From NCBI GenBank assembly GCA_947498595.1, contig CANMKX010000009.1, forward strand, positions 116,749-180,748: a DNA stretch of 64,000 nt, given 5' to 3'. The position numbers and the translations under genes are program-made. Origin of the DNA: an uncultured Aquimarina sp. (GTDB lineage: Bacteria > Bacteroidota > Bacteroidia > Flavobacteriales > Flavobacteriaceae). The notes under the pieces were generated by a model that saw only the letters and a list, made by a program, of their open reading frames with translations, did no database searches and had not been told where the DNA came from. Positions 39,697-49,576 of this stretch are shown one piece after another. Each line of letters opens with the position of its first letter. Position 1 is the stretch's first letter.

Positions 39697-40500
39697 TTAC
39701 AACTTATAATGATTCATCAATAATTTCTCATACATTTTATCAGGTAAAATTCTTTTCAATACAATTGAGAATTTTTGCATGAATTCGCCTACTTTATAAT
39801 GTATTTTTGGTTTTTTAGTGGTAATAATATTAAAAACTGCTTTAGCCATATCTAATGGATCTTTCCCTAAATCTACATGATCATTCATAAGTTTAAGTGT
39901 ATTTCCATAAACTTCTTCATAAGGAGATCCTTTAACTAATGGCGCATGAAATCTTCCTGCAGCAATATTTGTTGCAAAATCTCCAGGAGCTACATTCGTC
40001 ATTTCAATATTGAAAGCTTTTAACTCCATTCTCCAAGCTTCTGTTGTAGTTTCCAAAGCTGCTTTTGACGCACTATAAATTCCTCTATATGGCAATCCCA
40101 TATATGCCGCTATAGAAGTTATATTAATTATCAACCCTTCGTTTTGTTCTCTCATTAATGGTAGAGTTGCTTTAATAACATTAATAGGTCCGAAATAATT
40201 AGTTGTAAAATTTTTAATTATTTCGTCTTCAGGGATTTCTTCGATAGGTCCTGTTATTCCAGCCCCAGCATTATTAATTAAAACATCCAATCTTCCTTCT
40301 AACTCTTTAATATTAGATATTGCGGCACTAATACTATCTTTATCTGCCACATCTAATGCTATTAATTTGATTAAACTATCTGGATATTTTTCTGGTTTAC
40401 GACTTGTACCATAAACCTTAAATCCTTTTTTCAATAAATACTCCCCTATAGATTTCCCTATTCCTGAAGATCCTCCAGTAATTAATACAACTTTAGCCAT
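39697..40500 (-). CDS. Short-chain dehydrogenase/reductase
   Basis: A classical NAD(P)-dependent SDR of 267 residues from the ATG at 40500. A second ATG at 40515 is possible, but a -7-like box (GATATTTG, 40527-40520) would place transcription start almost on it. Visible motifs are the Rossmann TGGSSGIGKSIG (about 8-19), NNAGAG (about 80), the SITSIAAY-like catalytic serine (NITSIAAYMG) and YSASKAA. A hydrophobic or basic C-terminal part (about 225-267) extends beyond the core. The substrate is unknown. Confidence 0.88.
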   Translation of the reverse strand: MAKVVLITGGSSGIGKSIGEYLLKKGFKVYGTSRKPEKYPDSLIKLIALDVADKDSISAAISNIKELEGRLDVLINNAGAGITGPIEEIPEDEIIKNFTTNYFGPINVIKATLPLMREQNEGLIINITSIAAYMGLPYRGIYSASKAALETTTEAWRMELKAFNIEMTNVAPGDFATNIAAGRFHAPLVKGSPYEEVYGNTLKLMNDHVDLGKDPLDMAKAVFNIITTKKPKIHYKVGEFMQKFSIVLKRILPDKMYEKLLMNHYKL

Positions 40501-40565
40501 AGATTTTTCATTCATAGCACAAATATCTATTTTTTTTAGAATGATATAGCATACAACTAAAAAAA

Positions 40566-40589
40566 TCCTACTTGATTTTTCAAGTAGGA
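40566..40589. terminator. Bidirectional terminator before the SDR gene
   Basis: A 10-bp perfect stem (40566-40575 with 40580-40589), TTTT loop, with A and T runs outside. It lies after the two peptide genes (minus strand) and is the likely end of that transcript. Confidence 0.82.
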
Positions 40590-40773
40590 CTTTTTATTAT
40601 AAACAACCTCTTTTATTATATTAATAAAAGTAATATTAAGGTATAATTTAAGTTACAGTCAATATATTACTTCTACAATAATGTATATTTATAATTTTGA
40701 GATAAGCAATGTTAAGCATTTTTTAATCATTTAAAATACTTTAAAACAACACATTTAGTATGGTTTTACCATA

Positions 40774-40953
40774 TTAATATTCGCAATACCCTTCATTTTG
40801 ACTATAAGATACACATAGACCTTCTCTTATCATTTCTCCATCAGGAAGTCTAAACCAACAATCTCTATTTGTATTACATCCTCGTACTCCTCCTTTAATA
40901 GATTGTTGTTGCTTTTTTGTTATTTCCTTTGCTTTTAAAATATCTAATTTCAT
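40774..40953 (-). CDS. Leader-containing cysteine-rich peptide 7 (59 aa)
   Basis: A 59-residue open frame read directly from the minus strand. Its leader LDILKAKEITKKQQQSIKGG ends in a clear double glycine. The core has four cysteines spaced C-x5-C-x14-C-x9-C, and ends YCEY like peptide 6's RCEF. It starts 26 bp after the stop of peptide gene 6 and should be in the same transcript. The relation to the peptides at 16.6-21.8 kb is clear from the leader and from CxxNxDC / GxC. It is small enough to be missed by a length filter. Function unknown. Confidence 0.8.
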   Translation of the reverse strand: MKLDILKAKEITKKQQQSIKGGVRGCNTNRDCWFRLPDGEMIREGLCVSYSQNEGYCEY

Positions 40954-40979
40954 TATATCTGTATTAAAATTATACTTTT

Positions 40980-41171
40980 TTAAAACTCACATCTACCAAC
41001 ATAAATTGAAGAGTGTCTATTACAAAAACCAGCATCTGTAACCTCTCCATTTTCGTCTCTTAAAATACAATCTAAGTTTGTTCGACAATATGTAGCTCCT
41101 GCAAATACTTTTTGTTGTTGTTTTTTACTTAAAATAAATACCCCTTGAAGATTTGAAATCTTTTTTTTCAT
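40980..41171 (-). CDS. Leader-containing cysteine-rich peptide 6
   Basis: A 63-residue precursor. The leader SNLQGVFILSKKQQQKVFAGA ends in GA. The core has four cysteines spaced C-x5-C-x14-C-x10-C and contains the DAGFC and GRC elements of peptide 2. Compared with six-cysteine peptide 2, the cysteine after C2 and the one before DAG are both missing. The gene lies 107 bp after the stop of the TolC-like gene on the same strand, and ahead of peptide gene 7. It could be part of the RND operon transcript or have its own promoter. Export and cleavage are inferred from the leader. Confidence 0.8.
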   Translation of the reverse strand: MKKKISNLQGVFILSKKQQQKVFAGATYCRTNLDCILRDENGEVTDAGFCNRHSSIYVGRCEF

Positions 41172-41278
41172 GACTTTGTTTTTATTAATGTGATTAAATT
41201 ATTGTATAACAATTTTAATAATTTATAATAAATAAAATTAACGCATTAACCTCAATATATATAAGGGATATATGTAAA

Positions 41279-42685
41279 TTACTTAGTCCCTCCTCCTACA
41301 GCACGATATAAAGTGGTTATTGTTTGCATTTTTTGAGAAACTACTTGTGCATATTCTAATTGCGTATTTAATAAATTTTCTTGTGCAGTTAATACTTCTA
41401 AATAATTTACAAAACCTGCATTTAATAATTCTTTTGAATCATCAAATGATTTGGATAATAATTCTTCTTGTATTTTTAATGCTTCTACATTTTTGGATTG
41501 TGTGTTATAATCTTGTATAGCATTACTAACCTCTATACTTGCCGCCAATACTGTTTTTTGAAATCGTAATAAACTCTGCTCCATTTGGATTTTGGATACT
41601 TCTTTTTGAGTCCTCAAAGTACGTCCATTAAATATCGGTGCTGTTACTCCTCCTATTAGTGTATTAAAAAAGGAATCTGATTTAAACCACGAAGATGTTT
41701 CTAAACTCTGAAAGCCTATGTTAGCAGAGAGTTTAATTGTAGGATACATAGACGCCTTAGAGACATTATAATTTTCAAAAAGAGCTTTAAATTCAAGTTC
41801 TGCTTCTTTTACATCGGGTCTATTACTTAAGATTTCCATAGGCAATCCAACTTGAAATGTTTCTAATGTATCTTGTACTCCCAATTTGCTTCTTTTTATA
41901 ATACTTACTGGTTTTCCAATTAATAAAACCATAGTATTTTCTAAAGCGAAAATTTGATTTTCAGTTGTATTTAATAAAACTTTTGCTTGGGATAATTGAG
42001 CCGCTGCTTGACTTACTGCTAGTGAATTACTTAAACCTGATTTATTCAAATTTTCAAGCGTTTCTAGATTTTCTTTTCGCACATTAATTGTCTGGTTTAA
42101 AATATGCTTTCGTTTATCTGCTTCAAGTAATTGGTAATACGTATTGGCAACATTTGCTATCAATTGGGTTTGTAATAGTTTTTGAGCAGTTAATGATTGT
42201 TCAAACTCTGCCTTTGAAGCCAGTTTTTGACTCGTTATTTTCCCCCATAAATTCAATTCCCAAGATAAATTACTTCCTAAAGTATATTGTGTTTGTATAC
42301 CATTAGCAAAACTTCCAAATTGAGTGTTCTTAGATTGTTCTTGTCGTTGCACTGTACTTTCTAACTCCAACGTTGGTAAGTATCCGGCTTTTCCTTTTTT
42401 AAACTGTGCTGTAAATATTTCTATATTTTTTAGAGTTATCTTATTGTCTTGATTATATAATAAAGCATCTTCTATATAGTTTTTTAATACCGCATCTTTA
42501 AAGAAAATTTCCCAATCTAATTCTGTTAATTGATCTCCATCATTTGTAAGGCTATCAAGTCGAAACAAATAATTATTTTCTATTTCTGGTGTCTTATATC
42601 TTTTTGTAGCTACACAAGAATTTAATAAAAATCCTATGGCTATTATAAGTCCTATATAATATCTATTGTTGTTATTTTTAAGCAT
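41279..42685 (-). CDS. TolC-family outer membrane efflux lipoprotein
   Basis: The outer membrane channel of a tripartite RND efflux pump. A lipobox ending LLNSC (about C24) marks it as a NodT/OprM-type lipoprotein. The 468 residues contain two outer membrane efflux protein repeats with long helices (LSWELNLWGKITSQKLASKAEF, broken here, near the middle of the first repeat; APIFNGRTLRTQKEVSKIQ in the second). RPDVKEAELEF is typical of the family. Its start overlaps the stop of the pump gene by 8 bp, so the three genes are one operon. Confidence 0.94.
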   Translation of the reverse strand: MLKNNNNRYYIGLIIAIGFLLNSCVATKRYKTPEIENNYLFRLDSLTNDGDQLTELDWEIFFKDAVLKNYIEDALLYNQDNKITLKNIEIFTAQFKKGKAGYLPTLELESTVQRQEQSKNTQFGSFANGIQTQYTLGSNLSWELNLWGKITSQKLASKAEFEQSLTAQKLLQTQLIANVANTYYQLLEADKRKHILNQTINVRKENLETLENLNKSGLSNSLAVSQAAAQLSQAKVLLNTTENQIFALENTMVLLIGKPVSIIKRSKLGVQDTLETFQVGLPMEILSNRPDVKEAELEFKALFENYNVSKASMYPTIKLSANIGFQSLETSSWFKSDSFFNTLIGGVTAPIFNGRTLRTQKEVSKIQMEQSLLRFQKTVLAASIEVSNAIQDYNTQSKNVEALKIQEELLSKSFDDSKELLNAGFVNYLEVLTAQENLLNTQLEYAQVVSQKMQTITTLYRAVGGGTK

Positions 42686-45600
42686 TTTTACTGACTTTTT
42701 TTGATGAAATTTTTTCGTCTAACCACTGAAATGCAACATATAATACTGGTATTACAAATACACCTACTATGGTTCCTATCAACAATCCTCCTGCTGCTCC
42801 AGTACCTATGGATCTGTTTCCTGTAGCTCCAACACCTCCTGCAAATACTAATGGTAAAAGCCCTAAAATGAAAGAGAAGGCTGTCATTAATATTGGTCTT
42901 AGTCGTTCTTTGGCACCTTCGATAGCTGCATCTACAATAGACAATCCTTCATCTCGACGTTGCTTAGAAAATTCTACTATCAAAATCGCATTCTTTGCTA
43001 AAAGACCTATCAACATGACCAGTGCAATTTGAAAATAGATATTGTTTTCTAATCCTGCCATCCAAGTCGTTAAAAACGCTCCTGCAATTCCTATAGGTAA
43101 TGAAAACAATACCGAAAAAGGAAGCATAAAACTCTCGTACTGTGCTGCTAAGAAAAAGTATGCAAATAAGATACTTAATGCTAAAATGATAGGTGCTTGA
43201 CCAGCACTACTTATTTCTTCTTTTGTAATACCACTGTACTCTATATCATAGTTTTTATGCAATGATTTTGCTTCTTCATTAATTGCTCTAATAGCATCTC
43301 CAGAACTAAATCCTGTCATAGCATTTCCGTTTATCGATACAGAATTGTACAAATTAAAACGACTCAATGTTTGTGGTCCTGTAACGTTTTTTAGGTTTAC
43401 AAAAGCACTAATAGGTGTCATTTCTCCTTGTATATTTTTGACAAATATTTTTGATAGATCTTTATCATCTTTTCGGTATTCTGGTGCTGCTTGTAAAAAT
43501 ACTTTGTATGGTTTACCAAACTTATTAAAGTCGGTTACATATAATCCTCCATAATATCCTTGCATCGCACTCAAAATACTTGTTATACTTACTCCTGTTC
43601 TTTTTGCTAACGGAACATCTAGTTCTATTTCGTATTGAGGATATCCTGTATTAAGTGAATTAGATGCAAACATGATTTCATCTCTACCAATAAGGCCTCC
43701 TAGAAATTCTTGAGTTACTGCATTTAGATCGTCTATACTTCCTGCATTTTTATCTATTAATCTAAATTCGAATCCATCAGCATTACCATATCCAGGTACG
43801 CTTGGCGGTGCGAAAAATAAAATAGTAGCGTCTTTTACCACTGCTGATTTTGCGTATAATTTTCCTAAAACATCATCAATCCCTGAATTTTCTTCTTTTC
43901 TATCTTTCCAATCTTTTAATACTACAAATCCTAATGCGTTTGAGCTTGCTGCTCCCGAAAAAAAGTTGGATCCTGCTGTGTAACTAAAATCTGCTATTTC
44001 ATCAATATCTGAAATGGCTTCATTTAATTGATCTAAAGCCGCCATTGTTCTTCCTAAAGATGCTCCTGGAGGTAATTCCATATTTAAGAAAAGTACAGCT
44101 CTGTCTTCTGAAGGAACAAATCCTTGTGGTGTTTTTTCGTTTGAAAACCAAATAACAACTAGAGATATTCCTAAAATAGCTATTGTTATCCATTTGTATT
44201 TTACCATATTCTGTAATACTTTCTTATAACGTTCTTTTGATACATCAAATGCTTCGTTAAATGCAATAAAAAAACGATTTAAAAGTCCTTTTTTCTTTTT
44301 ATCATTATGATGCACTGGTTTTAGAAAAATTGCACATAATGCTGGAGAAAGTGTTAAGGCATTTAAAGCCGAAATAAAAATTGCAACTACTAATGTAATT
44401 CCAAATTGCTTATAAAATACTCCCGACGGTCCTTGAATAAATGTAATAGGAATAAAAACTGCTGCCATGATTAATGTAATAGATATAATCGCTCCACTAA
44501 TTTCGTTCATCGCACTTTTTGAAGCTTCTGCTGCATCTGTGATTCCTTTCTCCATTTTTGCGTGTACAGCTTCAACAACTACAATAGCATCATCCACTAC
44601 AATTCCTATTCCTAGTATTAAAGCAAAGAGCGTTAATAAATTCATCGAAAATCCAAAAATATGCAAGAAGAAAAACGCTCCTATAATAGATACCGGCACT
44701 GCTATTGCAGGAATAATTGTCGATCTCAAATCTTGTAAAAAGATAAATACTAATATAAATGCCTCTATCAAAGTTTGCGTTACTTTACTTATAGATGCTT
44801 CTAAAAAATTATTCGTATTATAATTCATTATAAAGTATACTCCTTCGGGAAAATCTTTTTTCAATTCATTGATTTTTTCCAATAATGCATCGTTAATTGC
44901 TTGTGCATTGGTATTTGGTAATTGGTATACTCCAAAGGTAACGGACGGATCTCCTTGTGATTTTGATGCCGTAGCATAAGACAATGCATCTAACTCAACT
45001 TTTGCTACATCTTTTAAAAATAGATTCGTTCCATCTGAAGCTGTTCTCAATAAAATATTTTCGTAATCACTTACTTTCTTAAATCTTCCTTTATACTTAA
45101 TTACATACTCAAACGATTGTCCAGAGTTTTGTCCTAAAGTTCCTGGAGCTGCTTCTGTACTTTGTTCTTGAATAGCGATACTAACATCTGAAGGGGATAT
45201 TTTGAATGCTGCCATTTTTATTGGATCTAACCAAATACGCATTGCATAATCTTTACCACCAAAAACATCTATCTTACTTACTCCATTTACACGTTGTAAT
45301 TCTGGAATAATATTTAATTTTATATAATTCTGAAGGTATGTTTCATCAAATTCTTTAGAGTTAGATGCTATTGAAGCAAACATCAATGCTGAGTTTTGCG
45401 TTTTTTGAGTACTAATTCCATTACGAATAACATCGGCAGGTAATACAGCATTAGCTCTTGAAACACGATTTTGAACATTTACTGCTGCTATATCTGGATC
45501 TATATTTTGATTAAAAACAATTGTAATTTTAGCAGATCCATCATTACTTGCTGTAGAACTGATATATTTCATCCCTTCTACACCATTTACTTGTTCTTCA

Positions 45601-45794
45601 ATAGGTGTAATTACACTTTCGATTACTGTTTGTGCATTTGCTCCTGGAAACGATGCTGTAATTTCTACAGTAGGGGGAGCTATTTCTGGATATTCTGAAA
45701 CTGGAATTGATGTTATCCCTATAATTCCCAGTATTACTGTCATTATAGCAATAACAGTTGATAAAATAGGTCTTTCTATAAATTTTTGTAACAT
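42678..45794 (-). CDS. RND efflux pump permease (HAE1/AcrB family)
   Basis: A proton-driven inner membrane exporter of 1038 residues, normal for AcrB-type pumps. It starts MLQKFIERPILSTVIAIM. Transmembrane helices 2-6 lie at about 340-490, with the GIVVDDAIVVVEAVHAKMEKG proton-relay region (two aspartates in VVDDAI), broken here by the loop. Helices 8-12 lie at about 865-1025, with LIGLLAKNAILIVEFSKQ containing the relay lysine. Periplasmic porter parts include FPGANAQTVIESVITPIEE. Drug or bile-salt-like substrates are expected, but the substrate is not readable. It sits between adaptor and channel. Confidence 0.96.
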   Translation of the reverse strand: MLQKFIERPILSTVIAIMTVILGIIGITSIPVSEYPEIAPPTVEITASFPGANAQTVIESVITPIEEQVNGVEGMKYISSTASNDGSAKITIVFNQNIDPDIAAVNVQNRVSRANAVLPADVIRNGISTQKTQNSALMFASIASNSKEFDETYLQNYIKLNIIPELQRVNGVSKIDVFGGKDYAMRIWLDPIKMAAFKISPSDVSIAIQEQSTEAAPGTLGQNSGQSFEYVIKYKGRFKKVSDYENILLRTASDGTNLFLKDVAKVELDALSYATASKSQGDPSVTFGVYQLPNTNAQAINDALLEKINELKKDFPEGVYFIMNYNTNNFLEASISKVTQTLIEAFILVFIFLQDLRSTIIPAIAVPVSIIGAFFFLHIFGFSMNLLTLFALILGIGIVVDDAIVVVEAVHAKMEKGITDAAEASKSAMNEISGAIISITLIMAAVFIPITFIQGPSGVFYKQFGITLVVAIFISALNALTLSPALCAIFLKPVHHNDKKKKGLLNRFFIAFNEAFDVSKERYKKVLQNMVKYKWITIAILGISLVVIWFSNEKTPQGFVPSEDRAVLFLNMELPPGASLGRTMAALDQLNEAISDIDEIADFSYTAGSNFFSGAASSNALGFVVLKDWKDRKEENSGIDDVLGKLYAKSAVVKDATILFFAPPSVPGYGNADGFEFRLIDKNAGSIDDLNAVTQEFLGGLIGRDEIMFASNSLNTGYPQYEIELDVPLAKRTGVSITSILSAMQGYYGGLYVTDFNKFGKPYKVFLQAAPEYRKDDKDLSKIFVKNIQGEMTPISAFVNLKNVTGPQTLSRFNLYNSVSINGNAMTGFSSGDAIRAINEEAKSLHKNYDIEYSGITKEEISSAGQAPIILALSILFAYFFLAAQYESFMLPFSVLFSLPIGIAGAFLTTWMAGLENNIYFQIALVMLIGLLAKNAILIVEFSKQRRDEGLSIVDAAIEGAKERLRPILMTAFSFILGLLPLVFAGGVGATGNRSIGTGAAGGLLIGTIVGVFVIPVLYVAFQWLDEKISSKKVSKNA

Positions 45795-45800
45795 ATGATT

Positions 45801-47009
45801 CTATTTAAACACCGTTTGGAATGAATTAACAATACTATCTATAGAAGTCATTTGAGGTGCAATAACTGTGTTAGGGTATACTTTACTAACTCCTATTCCT
45901 AATATTTTCTCACCTTGAGCTAGTCCTGAATTAAGAATAAAATACCTTCCTACTTTATCTTCTACTTTAATAGGTTTTCCTTTAAGAGTATCTCCTTTTG
46001 AAAGAACATATACCATTTTTTTTCCTTGTATTTCGAATGTAGAAAGCGCTGGTACTGCAATCACATTTTTATATGTTGTAGGTATTAATATTGTTCCATT
46101 ACTACCACTTAATAGTGCTCCTTCATCATTTTTAAATTTGGCTCTTAGTTGAATTGCGCCTGTTATAGGATTTATTTTTCCAGTAGAGGCTTCCATTGTA
46201 CCTTGTAATTGGTATGTAGTCTTATCTGAAAGTTGAAGTTTTACTTTTGGGAATTTTTTTAATTTTTCGGTTAAATTGTTCCCTTCAAGCTTATTCGTAA
46301 GTTTGAATAGTTCTTGTTCACTTATTGAAAAATATGCATAGAGGTATTTTGTATTTGAAACTGTTGTTAATGCAGTTTGATCACTTGGTCCTACTAAAGA
46401 ACCTTTTCTATAATTTATTTTACCTATATAACCTGCTACTGGACTTTTGATAGTTGTATAAGCAACATTGGCTAAATTACTTTGATATACACTCTTTGCT
46501 TGATACAATTGTGCTTTTGCTGATTCTAAACTAGCTTCTGCTGTTTGTAATTGTACAGGGCTAACTATTTTTTTTGTTACAAGTGGCATTAATCTATCCA
46601 CTTCTATTTTTGCAGCATTTACATTCGCTTCGGCAGTTTTAATAGCTGCATTAGCTGCATTTGTATTTTGACTAATCGTATTAGCTTCGAGCTTCATGAT
46701 CATTTGTCCTTTTCGAACAAATGTTCCTTCATCTACAAATATTTCTTCTATATATCCTCCTACTTTCGCTCTTAGTTCGATATCTTGAACACCTTCTAAC
46801 TTGGTTGAATATGAATTATATCCTGTATAATTTCCTTTAGCTATCTCAAAAACAGGATATGATGGAGTTTGATTCCATTGTGTATTTGTTTCTTCTTTAC
46901 ACGAAATCATCATGACTGATAAGCCTAAAAAAAAGAATTGTAAACGTTTTTTTGTAAGTGTTTTAATAAAGTTACTCTGTAACTCTATAATATTATTTCT
47001 TTTGTACAT
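45801..47009 (-). CDS. RND efflux periplasmic adaptor lipoprotein
   Basis: The membrane-fusion subunit of the pump, 402 residues. A lipobox ending VMMISC lies near residue 37, after an unusually long N-terminal stretch, so a downstream start is possible. Lipoyl-like and coiled-coil parts are visible: VQDIELRAKVGGYIEEIFVDEG, broken here, a helical hairpin (about 100-170, rich in A and K) and KSPVAGYIGKINYRKG. The beta-barrel domain follows (ALTTVSNTKYLYAYF). It is the first gene of the efflux operon; the pump starts 6 bp after its stop. A conserved 44-bp element lies upstream at 47086-47129. Confidence 0.94.
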   Translation of the reverse strand: MYKRNNIIELQSNFIKTLTKKRLQFFFLGLSVMMISCKEETNTQWNQTPSYPVFEIAKGNYTGYNSYSTKLEGVQDIELRAKVGGYIEEIFVDEGTFVRKGQMIMKLEANTISQNTNAANAAIKTAEANVNAAKIEVDRLMPLVTKKIVSPVQLQTAEASLESAKAQLYQAKSVYQSNLANVAYTTIKSPVAGYIGKINYRKGSLVGPSDQTALTTVSNTKYLYAYFSISEQELFKLTNKLEGNNLTEKLKKFPKVKLQLSDKTTYQLQGTMEASTGKINPITGAIQLRAKFKNDEGALLSGSNGTILIPTTYKNVIAVPALSTFEIQGKKMVYVLSKGDTLKGKPIKVEDKVGRYFILNSGLAQGEKILGIGVSKVYPNTVIAPQMTSIDSIVNSFQTVFK

Positions 47010-47616
47010 AGTTGTATAGTTTTTAAATAAAGTACATTACTTAATATTTAAATTTCATACAAAACTACTCTCTCAAACACCTTTACAAAAGGTCGTTTAT
47101 TCTGTAAAAATGGTAAAAAATATTGTTTCATTAAAAAGGATCCATTTTTCAATGAATCCTTCGTAAATAACTAGTTTTAGTAAAAAAACATAAAAATGAA
47201 AAAATAATACGTGAATAAACTTCACAATACTCACTACCAAATATTTATCTTTATTTTCTATCTATAATATTGATCTATTTTTTTTAATAAAAAACGTGTA
47301 CATCCTAAAAAACAGGCATCAACTTTCATAAAAAACATATATAATAACACTTAATTAAAATTGAATATGTGATCGTTGATATTATGCTTATCGTAAAAAA
47401 AGCAGCCCTAATTGTTTTGAACTTATCTAGGGGTAATTAATAATAGCGTTCTTAAGTATTTTAAATTTTTTTACAATTTCTGAATCATTAGTAAACACAC
47501 TTATAACTTATATAAAACATTCTAATACTTACAAAACTAGAGCTGCAATTCTTAACGTAAACATTTTTAAAAGGATGATCGTTTTTAAATAGTTTATGCT
47601 TATAAATAAAACTGGA
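47010..47616. other. Intergenic region upstream of the efflux operon
   Basis: This 607-bp AT-rich region holds the conserved element at 47086-47129 and otherwise nothing I can identify. A weak CCCTA/TAGGG inverted repeat is seen near 47410-47435. Confidence 0.5.
47086..47129 (-). promoter_or_regulatory. Predicted AraC-type operator before the RND operon
   Basis: A 44-bp block beginning CAAAAGGTC and containing ATGGTAAAAA and GTTTC aligns without gaps to 52432-52475, before the DUF1330-SOD operon. On the coding strand it reads as ACAATA / ACCATT / ACAGAATA units at about 10-bp intervals, a layout suited to AraC-family binding. It lies 77 bp before the adaptor start codon. The regulator at 52466-53362 is the obvious candidate. 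Confidence 0.5.
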
Positions 47617-48249
47617 CTATTCTCCTATTCTTTGTAATAAATCATCTATTATTCCATGCCATTGCTCTTCTGTAACGACTACTGCATCATGATTTCCTAC
47701 TCCAACACTTGGCATGATAACATCTACTTTTAACTTTCTTAACTTCAATAAACTTTCTTTTAAGTCACTTTTATTTCCGCCTTCGTGAGGCATGATAAGG
47801 TAGTTAAACTTACCTTTATCTAAGTATATAGTATCTCCCGCAAAAAGATATGACTTACCAAAAGGAGATTGATAATACATACAGATATTATTAGTAGTAT
47901 GTCCTGGTGTATGAATAATATGAATATTTGATTCATCAACTATATAATCATTAAACGTAATTACGTTATTTCCTTGATTATTTAGATAAGGAATCGCATT
48001 TTCATGAACTCCTAATACTGGTTTAAAAACTTTTAAATTTTCAAACATTGCTGGAGTAAATTCATGATGATGACTTATATACTGGCGATTCACTCCTCCT
48101 AATTTTTTAATATCTTCTATTTCGGCTGAGGAATTAGTATAATACATTAAGGTATTTCCTTTTTCTGTAGCTAACAAGTATGTTCGCAATCGCATTCCAA
48201 AATGATTTCCTTCTTCTGCTTGCCATAAATCTGGATATATTTTTTTCAT
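47617..48249 (-). CDS. MBL-fold metallo-hydrolase
   Basis: A 210-residue metallo-beta-lactamase-fold protein. Metal-binding parts are SHHHEFTPAMFE (variant of HxHxDH), HTPGHTTNNICMYY and LFAGDTIYL. A late NHDAVV could carry the last histidine. The active-site D/H of the first motif is replaced by E-F, so metal content may differ from glyoxalase II-type members. It is the last gene of a seven-gene minus-strand series that begins with a stress lipoprotein, with a 98-bp gap before it. The substrate is unknown. Confidence 0.82.
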   Translation of the reverse strand: MKKIYPDLWQAEEGNHFGMRLRTYLLATEKGNTLMYYTNSSAEIEDIKKLGGVNRQYISHHHEFTPAMFENLKVFKPVLGVHENAIPYLNNQGNNVITFNDYIVDESNIHIIHTPGHTTNNICMYYQSPFGKSYLFAGDTIYLDKGKFNYLIMPHEGGNKSDLKESLLKLRKLKVDVIMPSVGVGNHDAVVVTEEQWHGIIDDLLQRIGE

Positions 48250-48347
48250 AATTACTTTTTCTTTAAAATCGAGTTATTTGTAAAAAAGGGTTCTTAATAT
48301 CATAATCTACAATGTCAAATATTATATGATATCAATAGTTGCTTGTT

Positions 48348-49565
48348 TTACACTTTTTTTAAAGAAGATTTTCTATATTTATTTATCAAAGCAAAAATCA
48401 AAAGAGAAAGGGTTCCACAAAACGCAAAACTGAAAAACATTGGGAGCGCTGTAGTTTCTATAAATCGTCCAAAAATAATTCCGATAGGTACTGCTATTAA
48501 TGTCGATAAAAAACCGCTGATCGATGCTCCAATTCCTGCAATATGTCCTAAAGGTTCCATTGATAATGCTCTTGCATTTCCGAATAAAAAACCTAATGCG
48601 AAGAATTGAATCGCCATAAAGAAAATAAAAATTACTAATGGAGGGTTTTGAGATCCCCAAAATAACGCTACGTATACTATCGATATTAAACAAAAGGCAA
48701 TTAGCGAGATAACTGATAATTTATACATCCCATATTTCATCACCAACATACCGTTTAAAAAAGTTGAAATACCTATAGTTAATGCTATACTTGCAAATAT
48801 ATATGGAAACTCTTCTTTCAGTCCATATTGATTTTCGAATATGTGTTGAGAGGCACTGATATACACCATAAATGCTCCAGTAAGAAACCCCATTATTATT
48901 GTAAAGCCAACTGCATCCTTAAATTTAAAAAACTCTCTTATTCCTTTACTATATATCGCCGGTTTAAAAAGACTTCTGTTTTGAGATAATAATGTTTCTG
49001 GTTGGCGTTTCCAGAACCATGCTATAATTATAATACTAAAGATGATTTGAAAAATAAAAATAGCTTTCCAATTAAATGAATCTAAAATAAGTTTCCCCAA
49101 GGCTGGGGCAATTACTGGGACTAGAATAAATATCACCATAATAAATGACATTATTTTACCTAAATAATCTCCCTTATAAGAATCTCTTACAATCGATATA
49201 CTTAATGTATAAGGTGCTGCTAAACCTATTCCTTGCAAGATTCGTCCAATAATCATTGTTTCGATAGAAGTAGACATTACGCATATAATACTTGCTATAC
49301 TATAGATTCCAAAGCCTATATATATAATAGGTTTACGTCCATAACTATCTGATAAAGGCCCAAATACTAATTATCCAATTCCTAATCCTAGAAAAATCAT
49401 GGTAATTAGTAATTGAGTATCTGCTGGATCTTGACTGTTTATTGCAAGTCCTATTTTTGAAAGTGCTGGTAACAATGCATCAATAGATAATGCTACTATC
49501 GACATTAATGATGCCATTAATGCTACAAATTCTAGATTAATTTTATTAGAATTATTTTTAATCAT
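48348..49565 (-). pseudogene. Bcr/CflA-type MFS transporter interrupted by one stop codon
   Basis: A 12-helix drug-resistance transporter of about 405 codons with a TAA at 49371-49373 (codon 65). The frame is unchanged on both sides: LITMIFLGLGIG, stop, then LVFGPLSDSYGRKPIIYIGFG. Bcr-family proteins read GQLxxGP here, so the stop probably arose from a CAA glutamine codon by one base change. The remaining sequence keeps the MFS pattern (SDSYGRKP, and RILQGIGLAAPYTLS), and shows no other damage. It is either a very recent pseudogene, a sequence error, or a suppressible stop. An internal ATG at 49277 could give a 309-residue C-terminal part lacking the first helices. Confidence 0.82.
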
Positions 49566-49576
49566 TCTTTTCTCTT

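Noticed and set aside
42769..45698. Several open frames on the plus strand opposite the RND pump gene
   Set aside because: They are antisense shadows of a highly conserved pump gene and have no recognisable motifs.
49371..49373. Programmed readthrough or recoding at the MFS stop codon
   Set aside because: No recoding structure is visible and the codon is TAA; a simple CAA to TAA mutation or sequence error is more likely.
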